DNA of 64,000 nt from Polytrichum commune (Eukaryota > Streptophyta > Polytrichopsida > Polytrichales > Polytrichaceae), in contig OX485805.1 of the NCBI GenBank assembly GCA_950295325.1, positions 2,726,501 through 2,790,500 on the forward strand, given 5' to 3'. Below, piece by piece: positions 23,201 to 35,472 of this stretch. The position numbers were made by a program, and so were the translations under genes. The notes under the pieces were generated by a model. It saw only the letters and a program-made list of their open reading frames with translations, was not told where the DNA came from and did not search any database. Numbering within the stretch: the stretch's first letter is position 1; each line of letters starts with the position of its first letter.

Positions 23201-26048
23201 GCAGACACAATGTGACCATACTGAGACAAATCTTCTGTAAGTTCTCGCCAACATGTATACTGCAGACCTTGCATATCAATTTTACAACCTTTGCAAGCCC
23301 TAGCTGAAAAAGTGAAACTTTGGCATAAGGACATGGTTGAACATGCAAGATGATGCACCCGGTAACAATGATTGCCACGCCACCATTCTAAAACATGTGC
23401 CCGATAAGCAGAAGCACTAGCTCAAAAGAGAAGACAACACACATCAGCAATCCAATTCTCCAAAGGGAGGTCCTCGCCAATCCGCATTAATTTCCACTGA
23501 TCACTGAGCTGTTGAGTGGCTTGCAAAAAGTATCGACCATCCGTCCACAGCATGGCCTCCTTTCCAGTAATTAATGCAACTCCTACACCCAGAATAACAC
23601 CATATACACAATAATCAGATATCCTACCTTTAACACCACACATTGATATAAAATCAGCATAGCCATCACCATGAAGTAGACATTAAACAAGGAGTCAAAG
23701 TCTTGAACCAAATTGGAAGATTGAGAAGCAGGAAGAAAAGGTTCTGGTAGAAAGTCCGATTCTTGTGAGGCTACAATAAAACCTTTTCCAAAGGTAAGCT
23801 TAGGGACTCTGGTGTAATTTAAATACCTGTAAACCTGGAAACAAATAAGACCAATACTTAAATTAATTTTATCCGGGATGGTGCAGAGCACATACCAGCA
23901 CTACCATTGAAGCCCGATACAAACTCACGCCTCTTATCAGCATCAGCCACATACTCACTCTGAATGCAATACAAGGAGATAAGATCACTTAGTATGTGCC
24001 ACCAAGAGATGAGGGAACTGTATCAAAATTGCTCAATCAGTTCTGGTTGCTGTTACACACTGTTCCTTGCAGTCAAATTATGCCCAAGTCCACTACAATC
24101 AGTCCCAATTGTCCTGTAATTTACAATCTGAGCTGGAATCCTCAGGCAAGGGAAGGTTGATGTCCTCACACACAACAAGGTTGAAATGGAAGATGGCACC
24201 AATGAAGATAATTCTTGAAGTTCAAGTGCAAACAGTCTGAGCATACCATAAATCCCTTAGCAAATATTAAAAGTTTGCTACATAGATGAATAAAGGTAGC
24301 CACAAGAACTTTGAAAAAAAAATTATCGAAACCAAAGAGTTTACCCTTTTATTTATGCAAAATAGCAATCAGAAATATAGACACAAATGCTTCATGTGAT
24401 GCATTGCAAGACAAGATTGCAGGTAGGGGGAATCTAAAAAGTGCAATCTAAACAGAAGATTAGAGATACAGTTTATTCACATTCATCATGGACCTCATAA
24501 GAAAAGTAGATATCATGAAAAGTTGTGTTTGCACACACCACTACCTATAAATTGGTAAAAAAATTGCTTAATTTGGGTATAATCAGCAGTAGTTCCAGGG
24601 TAGAATAATACTTCCACTGACGCAAGGACATATCATACTTGAATGGCACAGTAGTGGTGTCGACAAACACGATCAGAAACAAAAAAAAAATAACAGAAAA
24701 TCCAGACAGATAAAAGCAGAAGACACTAGACTGATCTTTCACTAATAATAATGATCGGTTTACCCGACAAACAGCACTCTACAGCAAGGCCAGTTGTACA
24801 GACGATGGCAATCTTTGACATTTATTCCTAAAAGTATGGCAAGCAATACCACATTGTGGCTGTTTACAAAACCACAGTCCATTGATTTAGCAGATACACA
24901 GAAACCATTGACATTGGATAACATAGATGCTAGGTAGGTGAATGATTTGAATACAACTCAATCATAGAGGTTAAATAGATCACATAAAAATTTCAGCACC
25001 CTTTAGTAGATCGCACAAACTTCTCACATTGTAAAGAATCCAAGTCTGCAACAAGAGAGCTCGCATCAACGATCAGAGTACAATCTAATGACCGGATGCA
25101 ACGTTAGCAACGGGAACATTTTTCCTCTTTGATGCAAAATTTAATCACTAACCAAGACTTTCACTATGCAGCCTTCGGATAAGCAATAGTCAGAAATATG
25201 ATTAAGGCTTCCGAAGCCGTGGAAACCTCCTGGAAGTCATTTAGAAGCAGGAGGTTTGTGAAAAGCATATCCGCACTACGGGACGAGGACGGCAAGAACT
25301 TTACGACATAACAAGTAATTGTCCTGAACAAAGTCTGCAACATGAGAGCTCGCATCAACAGTCAGAGGACAATCTAATGAACAGATGTAACGTGAGCATC
25401 GGAAATATTTTTTCTATTTGATTCAAAATTTGATCACAAACCAAAGCCTCTCACTTTGCAGACTTCCGATTAGCAATGGTCAGAACAATAAATAAGGTTA
25501 CGAAAGCCGTGGAGACCTCGAAGTCATTGAGAAGCACGAGATTTGTGTTAGTCTATCCGCACTGTACGACAACGACAGTGATAACTTTGCTACATAACAG
25601 CAATATGCTTGAACATGCCGAGGAGGAGGAATAGGAGAAGGATTGACAATATGCAATATGAGAGCTCGCATCAACGATCGGAGTACAATCTAATCAACAA
25701 ATGTAACGTGAGCACCAGGAACATTTTTCCAATTTAATTCCAAAATTGATCACTAACCAAGCCTTCCCCTATCCAGCCTTCGGACAAGCAATAGTCAGAA
25801 CAACAATTAAGGCTTTTAAAGCCATGGAGACCTCCTAGGAGTCATTTAGAAGCACGGACGGGGACGACGATGACTCTGCAACATAACAGTAATTGTCCTG
25901 AACATTCCAAATAGGAGGATGTGGATTGGCAATGCAAATAGTGGGCAACACAAACCTGGTGATAATCCTCGGACGGAACAACTAGCGCATGAAGAGGAGG
26001 CGAATGGCTGTCCATAAGCGGACGGAGAAGCTCCAGCACATCGGCCAT
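17239..26048 (-). CDS. APP1: Xaa-Pro aminopeptidase P1 (M24B), complete, 16 exons
   Basis: Cytosolic-type aminopeptidase P, which removes an N-terminal residue preceding proline. Exons: 26048-25956, 23959-23896, 23582-23443, 23198-22914, 22358-22236, 21934-21563, 21316-21230, 20931-20864, 20618-20552, 20106-19972, 19820-19740, 19527-19473, 19026-18922, 18491-18420, 18035-17911, 17400-17239. All have GT-AG borders and consistent phases: 2034 nt, 677 residues. The start is GCCATGGCC; no transit peptide is joined to it. Opening and [20 protein letters not shown] match the family. Metal ligands are D474 (LCDSGGQ), D485 (TTDITRT), H548 (HGTGHGVG), E583 (DEPGYYED) and E597 (RIENVL). It is about 30 residues longer than Arabidopsis APP1 as I recall it, because exon 6 carries an acidic Asp/Glu-rich insertion. 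The gene appears intact. Confidence 0.95.
25040..25930. repeat. three ~300-bp tandem repeats in intron 1 of the aminopeptidase gene
   Basis: The phrase 'gagagctcgcatcaac' starts copies at 25055, 25344 and 25660. Each is followed by the same series (acaatctaatga.., gcaacatttttcc.., cttcggataagcaatagtcag.., gaagtcatttagaagca). Copies are diverged by substitutions and small indels. No coding role is seen. Confidence 0.85.
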
Positions 26049-29000
26049 GGCTGCCTCCCTCACAAATCACGTCCACGAAAACACGGCAAACAGAACGCAC
26101 GGCCGCAAGGCAATTTGACTTCCGGGAGCCAAAACAGAACGCGTCCGCACACTGATTCCTTAAGAAACCGATGACGATGATGACACCAATGATGGACGAT
26201 GCGAGTGATCCGATTTGCACACAACAAACACAACTACCTGACCAGAAAGCAGCAAACTCTACAAGCAATCCAGCTGCTGCTGCCGCGGCTCGGGCGAGCA
26301 CAAGCCGTGATTACAAAATGGCGCCAGCAACCATAAGCTCGTAAACCGATCCGCCACAACTCCCCGTAAGCCTTTTTAAAGTGAAGAATTCTCGGTGCTC
26401 CGCAGGCCAATGTTGGCGAGGAGGACGTCCAGCGATTCGCCCCGAGCACGGCCAATCAACGACGACGGCAATTGAAGCCGATGCGATGCTGACGATGGAA
26501 GCGAGGAGTCGACAGGCAAGAGGATTGATGCGCGTGGCCAAGGGTAGGGTTTGAACGTGGTTATGACGATGGTGATGATGATGAATAGGGAGAGACAGGG
26601 CCCTGCCAAAGCGAGAGATGGAGAAGCGTTTGTATTCAATTCCCTTCATCAATGTAGTCTAATGTAATGTAGTGTGATGTACTCTTGAGGAGTGTACTTT
26701 TGTATTGCCAATGAAAGCTAAATTCATTTGATATTCAATATCTCCCCACTCGTCCCATAGTACCTTACTATTAGGTACGGGAATGAATGAATGAATGAAT
26801 GAATGGGATTTGGATTTCGCCTTGTTTCTAGCTAGCTCGGCGTGCTTGAGAACCTCTCGAGTCCCCATGACCACTAAGGTGGTACATTAACTTATTAGGT
26901 TGCGAGTTTGAATGGGACATTGACTCTTGTTTGAATTGATGGTTTTGATGTACCATAATAGTACCCAATTGTTTTTATTCGCACGCAAGATTGATACTTT
27001 AATGGAACGAGGTCGTCTCATGTCATGTGGTAGTTGGTTTGGAACTTTGTGGAAAAAGACTGAGGAGTGGCATGAAAATGAAATATTACAAGATCTACGT
27101 GCCTTGTGGGAAAGAGACTTAGGGGGGTGGTTTTTGAAATGGGTCAAAATTTGGCAGCCAATAAAAAAAAGGTCACATATGATGTTGGTATCTTGCTCTT
27201 CGAGTGGAGAGTTTAGTTGCAAATGATTGTTGATGTAAAGTGGTCTCGAAAATGAGCCAAAAGTTTGGTCTTGGTCAAACAGCCAACCAAAATCGCCCAT
27301 GTGTGCAAGATAATTCTAGGGCTCTCTCGTGACTAGCCATTTTTTTCAGTTTTGGAAATTGCAGTGGGAGGGGTGAGGAGGGGAAGCATAACATTGCTTA
27401 GCTTCGCCTTACATTTATTTTATGTGGGAGGAGTATGTATGTTACGATTCTCCAAAATCAACCGTGCCAATCTTATATAATGCCGCAAAAGGATCCCCTT
27501 GGAACATGGCAGTTTTTTTATAAAAAAATGGAGAGAGAACATGATACTTGATATTGGTAATGGACAAGGTTCCAATTATATATCGTAGTCCCATGACAAA
27601 AAAATCCGTTTGAAAGTATTACCACAACGTAAATTCACTACTCGAGACTTACCTCACAATAAACTAAAATTCACCCAAAGATAACTATGCATAGTAGACA
27701 CTTGCACTCCATAAGGGTTCCCATTATTGATGGGCAAGTATCAATGCAAATTTCTAGATAAGAATGCATGACCTTTCACATTCACTTCCGCTTTCACTCT
27801 TACACCATAAAATCTACTACAATCACTCAACCGCTTGAATTCATAGGATAGACATAAGTAGGTAGATTAGCGTCAAAGTTATGTATAATTTAGCAGAATC
27901 ATCTCTAATATTCCCATTTGCCAATTATGTAAAGGGCTACTGCAGTTTTTCAACATATTTTGTAAAGAAAGCATGGGAGACTTATAGAATTGTATGTTTG
28001 TCACAGTTAAAGCTAAAAAATAAACAAAGTATTCATCAAAGATTTTCAAAAATTGTCGTGGAACTACAGTAATGTTGTTGTAAACATGAAATGACCATTT
28101 ACAACATTACAACTTGAGACGTAGCCATAACATTATTCATATTCATAACAATATCTCATAGAATATTCATGGATATTTCTCACATTCGTATTGAATGTTG
28201 GAAATATCCGAAACATTCCATAGAATATTGTCAGTCCCACGGAACATTGTTATGGATTTGAACAATGTTATGGCTCAGAGGCAAATCAATTGATACTTCT
28301 AAACTGACTTTAGGAAGCTCATAATAGAGCTTGAAATGTGTGTATGTAAGAGTACTCATAGGTGTATGTTGTGTACTAGGTACAAAGTGCAAGTTGTGTT
28401 ATGAGCTTCTCAAAATTAGCATAGAAGCATAATTAGTTTTACCTCTTAGTTGAAGTGTCAAAATTAATACGTGTTGAAGTGATGTTAAATACCAATACAC
28501 ATCTTGTACTTCCGTGAAACTAGTGAAATTGACAAGAAAGATGACCCAATTGGTCCTCAAGGAGACATGATTCTTGGATGGTGAGTTTTTAGGTATGACC
28601 ATGACCTTTCATTAAACTCTTCAATGTATGGTACAATGTACCCAAGATCGTGAAATGAATGTCCAAGGTATAAAATGCAATGCAATGAAATGATGAAATT
28701 GATTTTAAAGTCCAGGACTGAAAAGGCTAATGGGTCTGAAAATAGATTAGTATGGTTTCAAATCACCTAAATTTTTAGAGCGGTAGAGTGCAATGGTCTA
28801 TTATGCGTTTCAAATAAAAGAGACTTTTGGATGTCTTAAATTTACATCTCAAAATCAGTCTCTCCCCTCCCCCTTTTCTCATTTAAGGGGTCATGGGTTC
28901 AATGGTGATGCTTAGTTAAACACTTCACACATCTAAGCATAATTTATTTTTGTGCCACTTTTTTTTTGTATTTTCAATCCATATTAGTGTGACATGTTGT

Positions 29001-29380
29001 GTTTTCTTATATATGCATGCATTTCTAGGTATTGAAGTTGTTGTGATACTATGATATTTGCATTTGAATATCACGTTATTGATTTATTTAAGTGAGTGTA
29101 CTAATGAGACTAAGTTAGGCATCATTGTTTCCCACCATTACATATATACCCACCTTCAAATAGACATATACCTAAAGGTATGTGGGTGTTACTTGGTTCA
29201 TATATCATCTTCTCCAAATTCTACATATTGGAGTTACACAACAACACTCATGTTACATTAGCAAATCTACGATGAAATGTCTGCAAGAATCGGATTAAAA
29301 ATCATACCTCCCCTGATTTAGTTATGATTGTCGAAAATGCATGTTTGTTGCTTTCTTAATCGGATATATAGGTCCTCCCA
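26049..29380. other. intergenic region upstream of the aminopeptidase gene
   Basis: Holds the presumed promoter and 5' UTR of the aminopeptidase gene (about 26050-26650), a (GAAT)n microsatellite at about 26783-26806 and one MITE (separate entry). The remainder is AT-rich with no supported gene. Confidence 0.45.
28125..28273. mobile_element. palindromic MITE, copy 1
   Basis: Starts CCATAACATTATTCATATTC and ends with the matching inverted sequence, finishing CAATGTTATGG. Terminal inverted repeats are about 40 bp of a 149-bp element. It shares this design and the internal 'gaatattcatgg' and 'agtccc' blocks with 54633-54800. No clear target duplication. Confidence 0.65.
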
Positions 29381-29387
29381 ACTGTGT

Positions 29388-29826
29388 TCAGATAGATAGA
29401 TAGATAGAAACTCCGGTCCCTTTTAGGGGCCGGCGTGAATGGAGTGTCCGTTCGTAATGCCAACAACCCGATGCCCACAGGACATGGGGAAGCTGGGACA
29501 AAACTACTCTCCTCTTTCGAGGATGGACACTATAGTAACCGAGAAACAAATAACGTGGGCCGATCATGGCCCACGGCGGTGCATGCCTTTTAGGTATAAT
29601 TAGTGTTTTTGTTATGAGAGTGAACGCCAAGTCATGATTCCTCGGTTGGTTGTGGGAGGATGTTTGAGTTAAGACGTTCCGGGTTCGATTTCAGTCGAGT
29701 CCGTATGATCGTCTAAAATGTAACGCGTGACTTGGTGCTGCAAGTGAGTAAAAAGCAGGAATTTGTACCAACCAACCGGCACCAATCCCTCATTCTGAGC
29801 TGTAAATAGATACTAAATATTATATA

Positions 29827-29828
<2 letters not shown>
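29388..29828 (+). repeat. SINE-like / tRNA-derived repeat fragment
   Basis: Begins with a (GATA)n run. Further on, a Pol III B-box-like GGGTTCGATTTC (around 29691) lies about 45 bases after an A-box-like GGTTGGTTGTGGG (29644). This resembles a tRNA-derived SINE head. No second copy in the window confirms it. Confidence 0.35.
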
Positions 29829-29862
<34 letters not shown>

Positions 29863-29870
29863 GGTGGGTT

Positions 29871-32800
29871 TTATGGAGGGTCTAAGTTTTGGGGGAGCGG
29901 TTGGTGGTTTTCAATTCTCCTCTTATGGAGGAGGATGGACATGGCATATTGTATTGCAATGGTATTAATGTTTTTAAAGGTATTTTTGATGGTAACCAGG
30001 GGTATTTTGAGATTTTCTTCTAGTATTTTCATAGATGGGATGTGGGCCGTAGCTCGGGCCCCAGCTGTGATGACAATAAGTGGTTCGATTTTCCATCCTC
30101 TGGAAGCAATACTATCAATCAAAGGTTTGTATTTGTTGTTTTTTGCTTCTATTGTTTCTGGGGAAAATCTGTCGTTACAATATGTGAATTCAATAAATTG
30201 TATGGTGAGGTTAGGGTCAATGTCAATGGGAGGGTCATTTTGATATGGTAATCCTTTAACGCAGAGTATATCAGGTCGAAATCTTGCGTTGCAATGACAT
30301 CTTTGTGTGTTACATGTACAGGGGAGTAGCCAATTGGGGACTGTATTTTCTTGGGGGTTATTATTGAAGGTACCGGCATTCATGAGAGTAAAACATCGGG
30401 ATTTTTCGGACGAGATTAGAAGCTTCCTAATTTCTCCGACTGCTTTGTTATGTCTTTTAATTCGTAGTGAGTGTATATGTTGTTGGTTGCATTTCAGTAG
30501 AACATGTAGCCAAGTGTCTGGATCGTTTGAATTGCATATAGGGCATGTGATAGAGGGGTACCTCTGGTGACCGAAGAACATTTGTTTTCTAGCATTACCC
30601 ATGTATGTTCCTGTACGGAATTTAATAAGGCATGATTTTTGTTTGTCTGTGATTAAGGGATTTGTCCAGAATTCGTTGGACAGTTCTTTGTCAATGTCTC
30701 TATTTTCTGTCCATTTACACGTGTTGGGGGTTTGTGTGGCCATGATTGCTATATTGGTTTCCCTATCATATTTTTTAATTTGTTTTTCTAAGAATCTTAC
30801 TGGGCCTTTGTCTGGGACGTCTGCCATCGAGGCCCAGACGTCATTTTGGTAATAGTACGGGATGGCGTGGGCATGTTCGTATGGGTGGATGGCAATTCTG
30901 TGTTCTAATTCTAACCCGGCTTTTGCTAGTTTATCCGCTTTTTCATTACCGTCAATGTTGACGTGTGCTCTGACTTTGTATAGTGTGATTGGTTGTGTAC
31001 GGTCTTGGAGGATTTTTACCATGGAGTTGAGTGTGGTTTGGTCGGGGTGACTATTGTGGAGAGTGGGGTGTTTAATTTGTGTATTGAGTAGGTATAATAC
31101 GTTTAGACTGTCTGTGAATATGTATGCGGGTTCATTAGGGAATTTTGTATTGATGATTCTTAGTGTTTTGTGTATAGCCATCATTTCTGCACGTAGTATG
31201 TTTTGATGCCCATGGAGTCTTTTGGCGATATTTAAGCCTTTGGGGCTATAGATACCGTATCCAGCTCTTTCTCTTCTCCATACCCCAGGGGCAATTTCTT
31301 TGGGTTTTATAAAGGATCCGTCCGTGTAGTAGCTAAATTGGGGGTGGAATTTTAGCGGTAAGTTAGTTTGGTAGTTTGGAAGTTGTGGGGTGGGGATATT
31401 ATTGTGTAGGGGTGTGTTTGGGTAGTTTGATTTAGCCCATTTTTTACTAGGGTTAACGGTGGTGTTTAGAGGGGTGGGTGGTGCAGTTTGTGTGTGACTT
31501 TGTAGTATTTGGAGGTTATTTGTTGTGTCGCTTATTAATTTCATTTGTTCGTAGGTGCCTATGTTATTGTTTTGGTGATGGATACAAAATATTTGTATGG
31601 TAGATGGTTCTTTTCTTGTGGTATTGAGCTCGGAGGGTATTGTGGGTTCCTCATACGTGATCGTATCAGCGGCGAAATGGGCAATGACGTGTGTGTCTGG
31701 GAATGGGCCTGTGTGTGGGTTGGAGTTTTGGTACCAATTAGTATCCGGAGATATAAGTATAATGATTGTATATGGATCATTTTGGGCCGCTATGCGCGCC
31801 CAGTGAATAGCTTGTTGTAGGTCTGTTGTATTATGAGGGTGTGCGTAACCGATTCCTTGCCATTTATGGTCAAACGCTTTACCTAGGGATCCAAATATTA
31901 TGTCTCGCGAGAATGGTGAGTAGAATTGGGTGAATTGTGTGGGGCATGTAACTGGGGATGAAAAATATGAGTGGTTAATATTGAATGTTGTAATCAGGAG
32001 ATCTAATATTTGGGTTGGTATTGTATATTGGGCTCGTTTGAGTGGGTCATTTTTTGGGATACGGTATTTGTACCTTTGGTATAACCAAACAATTTCAGTT
32101 TCGAACGATTGGGTAGATGGTTCTAGACCGTGTGTGTTGTTTTTTGCCAATTGGAATTGTTTCCATAGCCATGTTAGTCTAGCTTTCGGGATGGTAATGA
32201 GGTGTCGGCCATTGTCTTCGTATATGTGAGCGACATCGAATTGTGTTTGGATGGTATCAGAGTTTATTTCGATGTCGTTTTCTGGGTTGCATTCATTAAT
32301 AGAGATATGTGCTAGTGGAATTATTGTGGTTGGTGTGACGTATCTTGTGTCTCTATGTTGTTCTGTGGAGAAGTAGGCATTAATTATGTTTGAAAAAACT
32401 TTGTGTTGTCTTTCTTTGTAGTAATGAATAAGTAGGTCTGTGTTGTGATTACATGTGTTGGCTTCACAGTAGGGGTATAGGTCCCTTTGAGTTCGCCATT
32501 TGTTATATGTGTTGTTATTTGTTGTAGTCCATTGACATAAGTACGACGTGACTGTTCTTTTTATTCCGTTATGGTCATTGGATTGTTTTTGTTTATGATC
32601 GATTATTTTGTGTATGGGGAATTGTCGGGGGTCTTTAAGCATGTTGTTGGGAGGAGGGGGTAGAGGGGGGATGGGGAGGTTAGGGGGGTGTACGGGGGCG
32701 GTTGGTGGGTGTGGTAGGATATTGTGGTGTCTTATTATATATTTATTTTTTAGGGATCTTAGTGGATGGTGTTGTTGGCATGGTAGGGGGCATTGATTTC

Positions 32801-35467
32801 CAGGAGGGTGGCAAAATAATTGATTAGCTATGCTAAGTGCGTTTTTGATAAGTTTAGAAGGAGTGGAGTGGTAGATTTTGAATTCGTCCGGGTTCATTAG
32901 AGTGGTACCATTAGGCATGGTAATTTGGTCTAGTGTGATTATATTATGTACAAGTAGTTTGTGTAGTAATTTAAGTGAGGTGTTGGGATTTAGGCCATGA
33001 AACATTTGTGCTTCCTGCATCCATGCAGTTTCAAGTGGGGATGGGGTTAGTAGGAAATTGTTTATTGTACTTTTTAGGTGGACTCCGGCTTTATGTTTGA
33101 GCAAGAATAATGTTCTAGTGATGGGTGATCTAACACAGTGGTGGTATTTAATGCGGGTGATTTCCTTAGAGCCCCCATATTTGGCGAGTATGAATTGAAG
33201 TAGACCAACATATATTTTCTCAATTCTACCTTTATCATTGAGTGCGTTTTGTAGTTGTTCTCCAATGCATCTTAAATAGGCATTTTGTAGTGAGAATGCT
33301 TCGATTCCGAATAGATTGTGTGGGAGTTGTGTAGCGATGTTAGATGTGCATTTGGGTATTCCGCATATCGTTTTGTGAAGTGCTATGATTTTTTTATCGA
33401 GTTTTTTGATAGCTGGTATGGAGTATGGCACTGCGTAGAAGCTGTATGCTATTCCAGCACGTATGACTGTATCTGCCATGTTTATTTTTTGTTTCATATT
33501 AGCTGGGCATGTTACAAGGGCTTGACACTGTTTTATTACTTTAGCTGTAGTGGTATTTATTTGTGTTTTCCATTTGAGTGATGGTGCAAGATTTATTCCT
33601 AGATACGTGTATGGTTCATGTTGGTTTAAGACTGGTATATGTTGGTTTCTGTAGTTGATATTGGTAGATTGGATTAGGGCTTTAAAGGTTGTGGGGTGAA
33701 GTTTGGATTTGTTTGGGCATCCAGTTATTGCGCATTTGGGTATTCCAATATCCATTCCTGCCCATTCGCAGAATTTGTCTAGTTTGTTGAGTTGTGTTTG
33801 TAGTGTCTCTAGTTTATTGGCGATTGCTGCTAGGTCATCTACATATGCTGCTGATGAGATTGTAATTTTAGATGTACCAAAAGTGTATCCATTATTCCCT
33901 TGTTGTAGCCATCTGAGGAGGGGTTCTAGGAATATGATAAATAGATATGGGCTAAGGGTATCACCTTGTATTATACCTCTTTGAATGGGGATTGGTAAGG
34001 TTTTACCGAAGTGTTCACCAGTGAATATTGTTGAGGATTGTGAATATATGTTTCCTATGAGATTTATGGAGTCAGTGGGATATCCCAGATCTTTCATTAT
34101 GGCTAAAAGTCTGGCGTGATCAATGGAGCCGAAGGCGTTTTTGAAGTCAATGTAAAGAATATATATATCTTGGTTCGTGAGTCTTGCGTCTTCAAGCGCT
34201 GCGATTAATAATTGGATTTGCCTAGAAGTGCTTCTCTCTGCTCTAAACCCTTCTTGACTATCGTGTAATATTTGGTATTTTTCTCCATACGCTGATAGGA
34301 TAGAAGTTAATGTACTCGTGTAGAATTTATATATGGTGTTAGCTAGTGCAATAGGTCTATGGTTTGTTAGTTGTGATGGGTTACCTTTTTTGTATAGTAA
34401 AACTGTTAGACTGGTTTTCCATGATGCAGGGATTTGTTTTTGTTTATAACAATGTTTAAAAAATAAGAAGAGTAATTTATGGAAGCGTGGAGGCATGTTT
34501 TTTAGAATTGAATTGGGTATTTTGTCTGGGCCTGGGGCTTTGTTATTACTTAGGTTTTTAAGACAAAAGTCGTATATTTCTTGGTCAAAATACATGTGTA
34601 GAGGAGTTTGGGGTTCTCCTCGTTTGTCAATGATATATCCGTCTAAATCATGCCATGGATATTGCCGGACTTCACATGTGCAGTGTAATGGGTGTGTATT
34701 TTGATATTGGCATGTGGGAACTGTAGGACGGTTACTGATGGATTGTTGCGTGTATATTTCTGCTGCGATGTCTTCTGGGTTAGTTCATATATTGTTTTGT
34801 CTATCAATGATGGAGTCCAGGGGTGAGGTTTCAGTGTTCTTGAAGACTTTTCGATTTATCTTTTTGGGGTTTTTTCATACATTTGACGGTATTTTGATAC
34901 GGCCTTTAGAATGCAGTCTTTGGTGTATTTTGTGGTGATTTTCCTGGCTTCTTTATTTGCATTTTTTGCGATGGTTGCTATGACATCAATCCATTCAGTA
35001 GGAGGTGCCGTTGTAACAGGTGGATGTGGGATGTTTGTGTGTTGGTGGTTTCGTATATCGTTTAGGATGGGGTGTGCTTGCCAGAGTGGATCGTGTTGTG
35101 CAATGTATATGGTTTTCCTGATGAGGTGATATGTGTTGAGGTGTCTTTTCCATTTTCTCGCAAGTTTGCGTGGCAAAAACCCACCTTGTTGTGATGTTCT
35201 GTTCGTAAGGTTGGATAGTGGGTCTGCTTTACAGGTTTCTTCAATCGTTTTTGAAATTTTGTATACAATGTGGTCGAATGTTGTACAGGCTTCCGCCCAT
35301 TGATCCGGGCTTAAGTGTTGGTGGTTTTCGAGTAGGGTGGTAAGGGCTTTTATTTGTGCAGAGTTTTCTTCGAAGAATGTTATGTTGAATTTTTCGATGT
35401 TTTCTGGTGGTATTGGATTTAGTATTCTAGTTGGTGACGTGTTTGTGGGGGGTGGGGATCTGGCTAT
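29871..35467 (-). pseudogene. LINE polyprotein, C-terminal part: RT, Rossmann-like domain, RNase H, CCHC, restriction-like endonuclease
   Basis: Once the Ty3 insertion and one target copy are discounted, this continues the endonuclease frame (…HNTL then IARSPPP). After a linker the frame shifts near 34862 and meets TGA at 34787-34785, then stays open for 1574 codons from 34595. Positions in that ORF: RT ~10-330 with KAPGPDKIP, GIIQGDTLSPYLF and YVDDL (~249); Rossmann-like region ~870-970 with FGSLGKAF; RNase H ~1080-1220 with YTDGSF, FTDSLNVL and NEKADKLAKAG; zinc knuckle CPICN…WLHVLLKC (~1348); restriction-like endonuclease with RPDIL (~1437), FIEFTYCND (~1467) and a K..KY element. R2-type elements share this last CCHC plus PD-(D/E)XK pair. 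Confidence 0.75.
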
Positions 35468-35472
35468 AAGGG

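Noticed and set aside
26311-26652. N-terminal organelle-targeting exon for the aminopeptidase
   Set aside because: The ATG at 26048 starts the protein exactly where cytosolic APP1 begins, and no splice connection to this ORF is needed or seen.
29829-29861. T-run as a Pol III terminator of the SINE-like sequence
   Set aside because: It sits 10 bases from the LINE stop codon in the orientation of a poly-A tail, which explains it fully.
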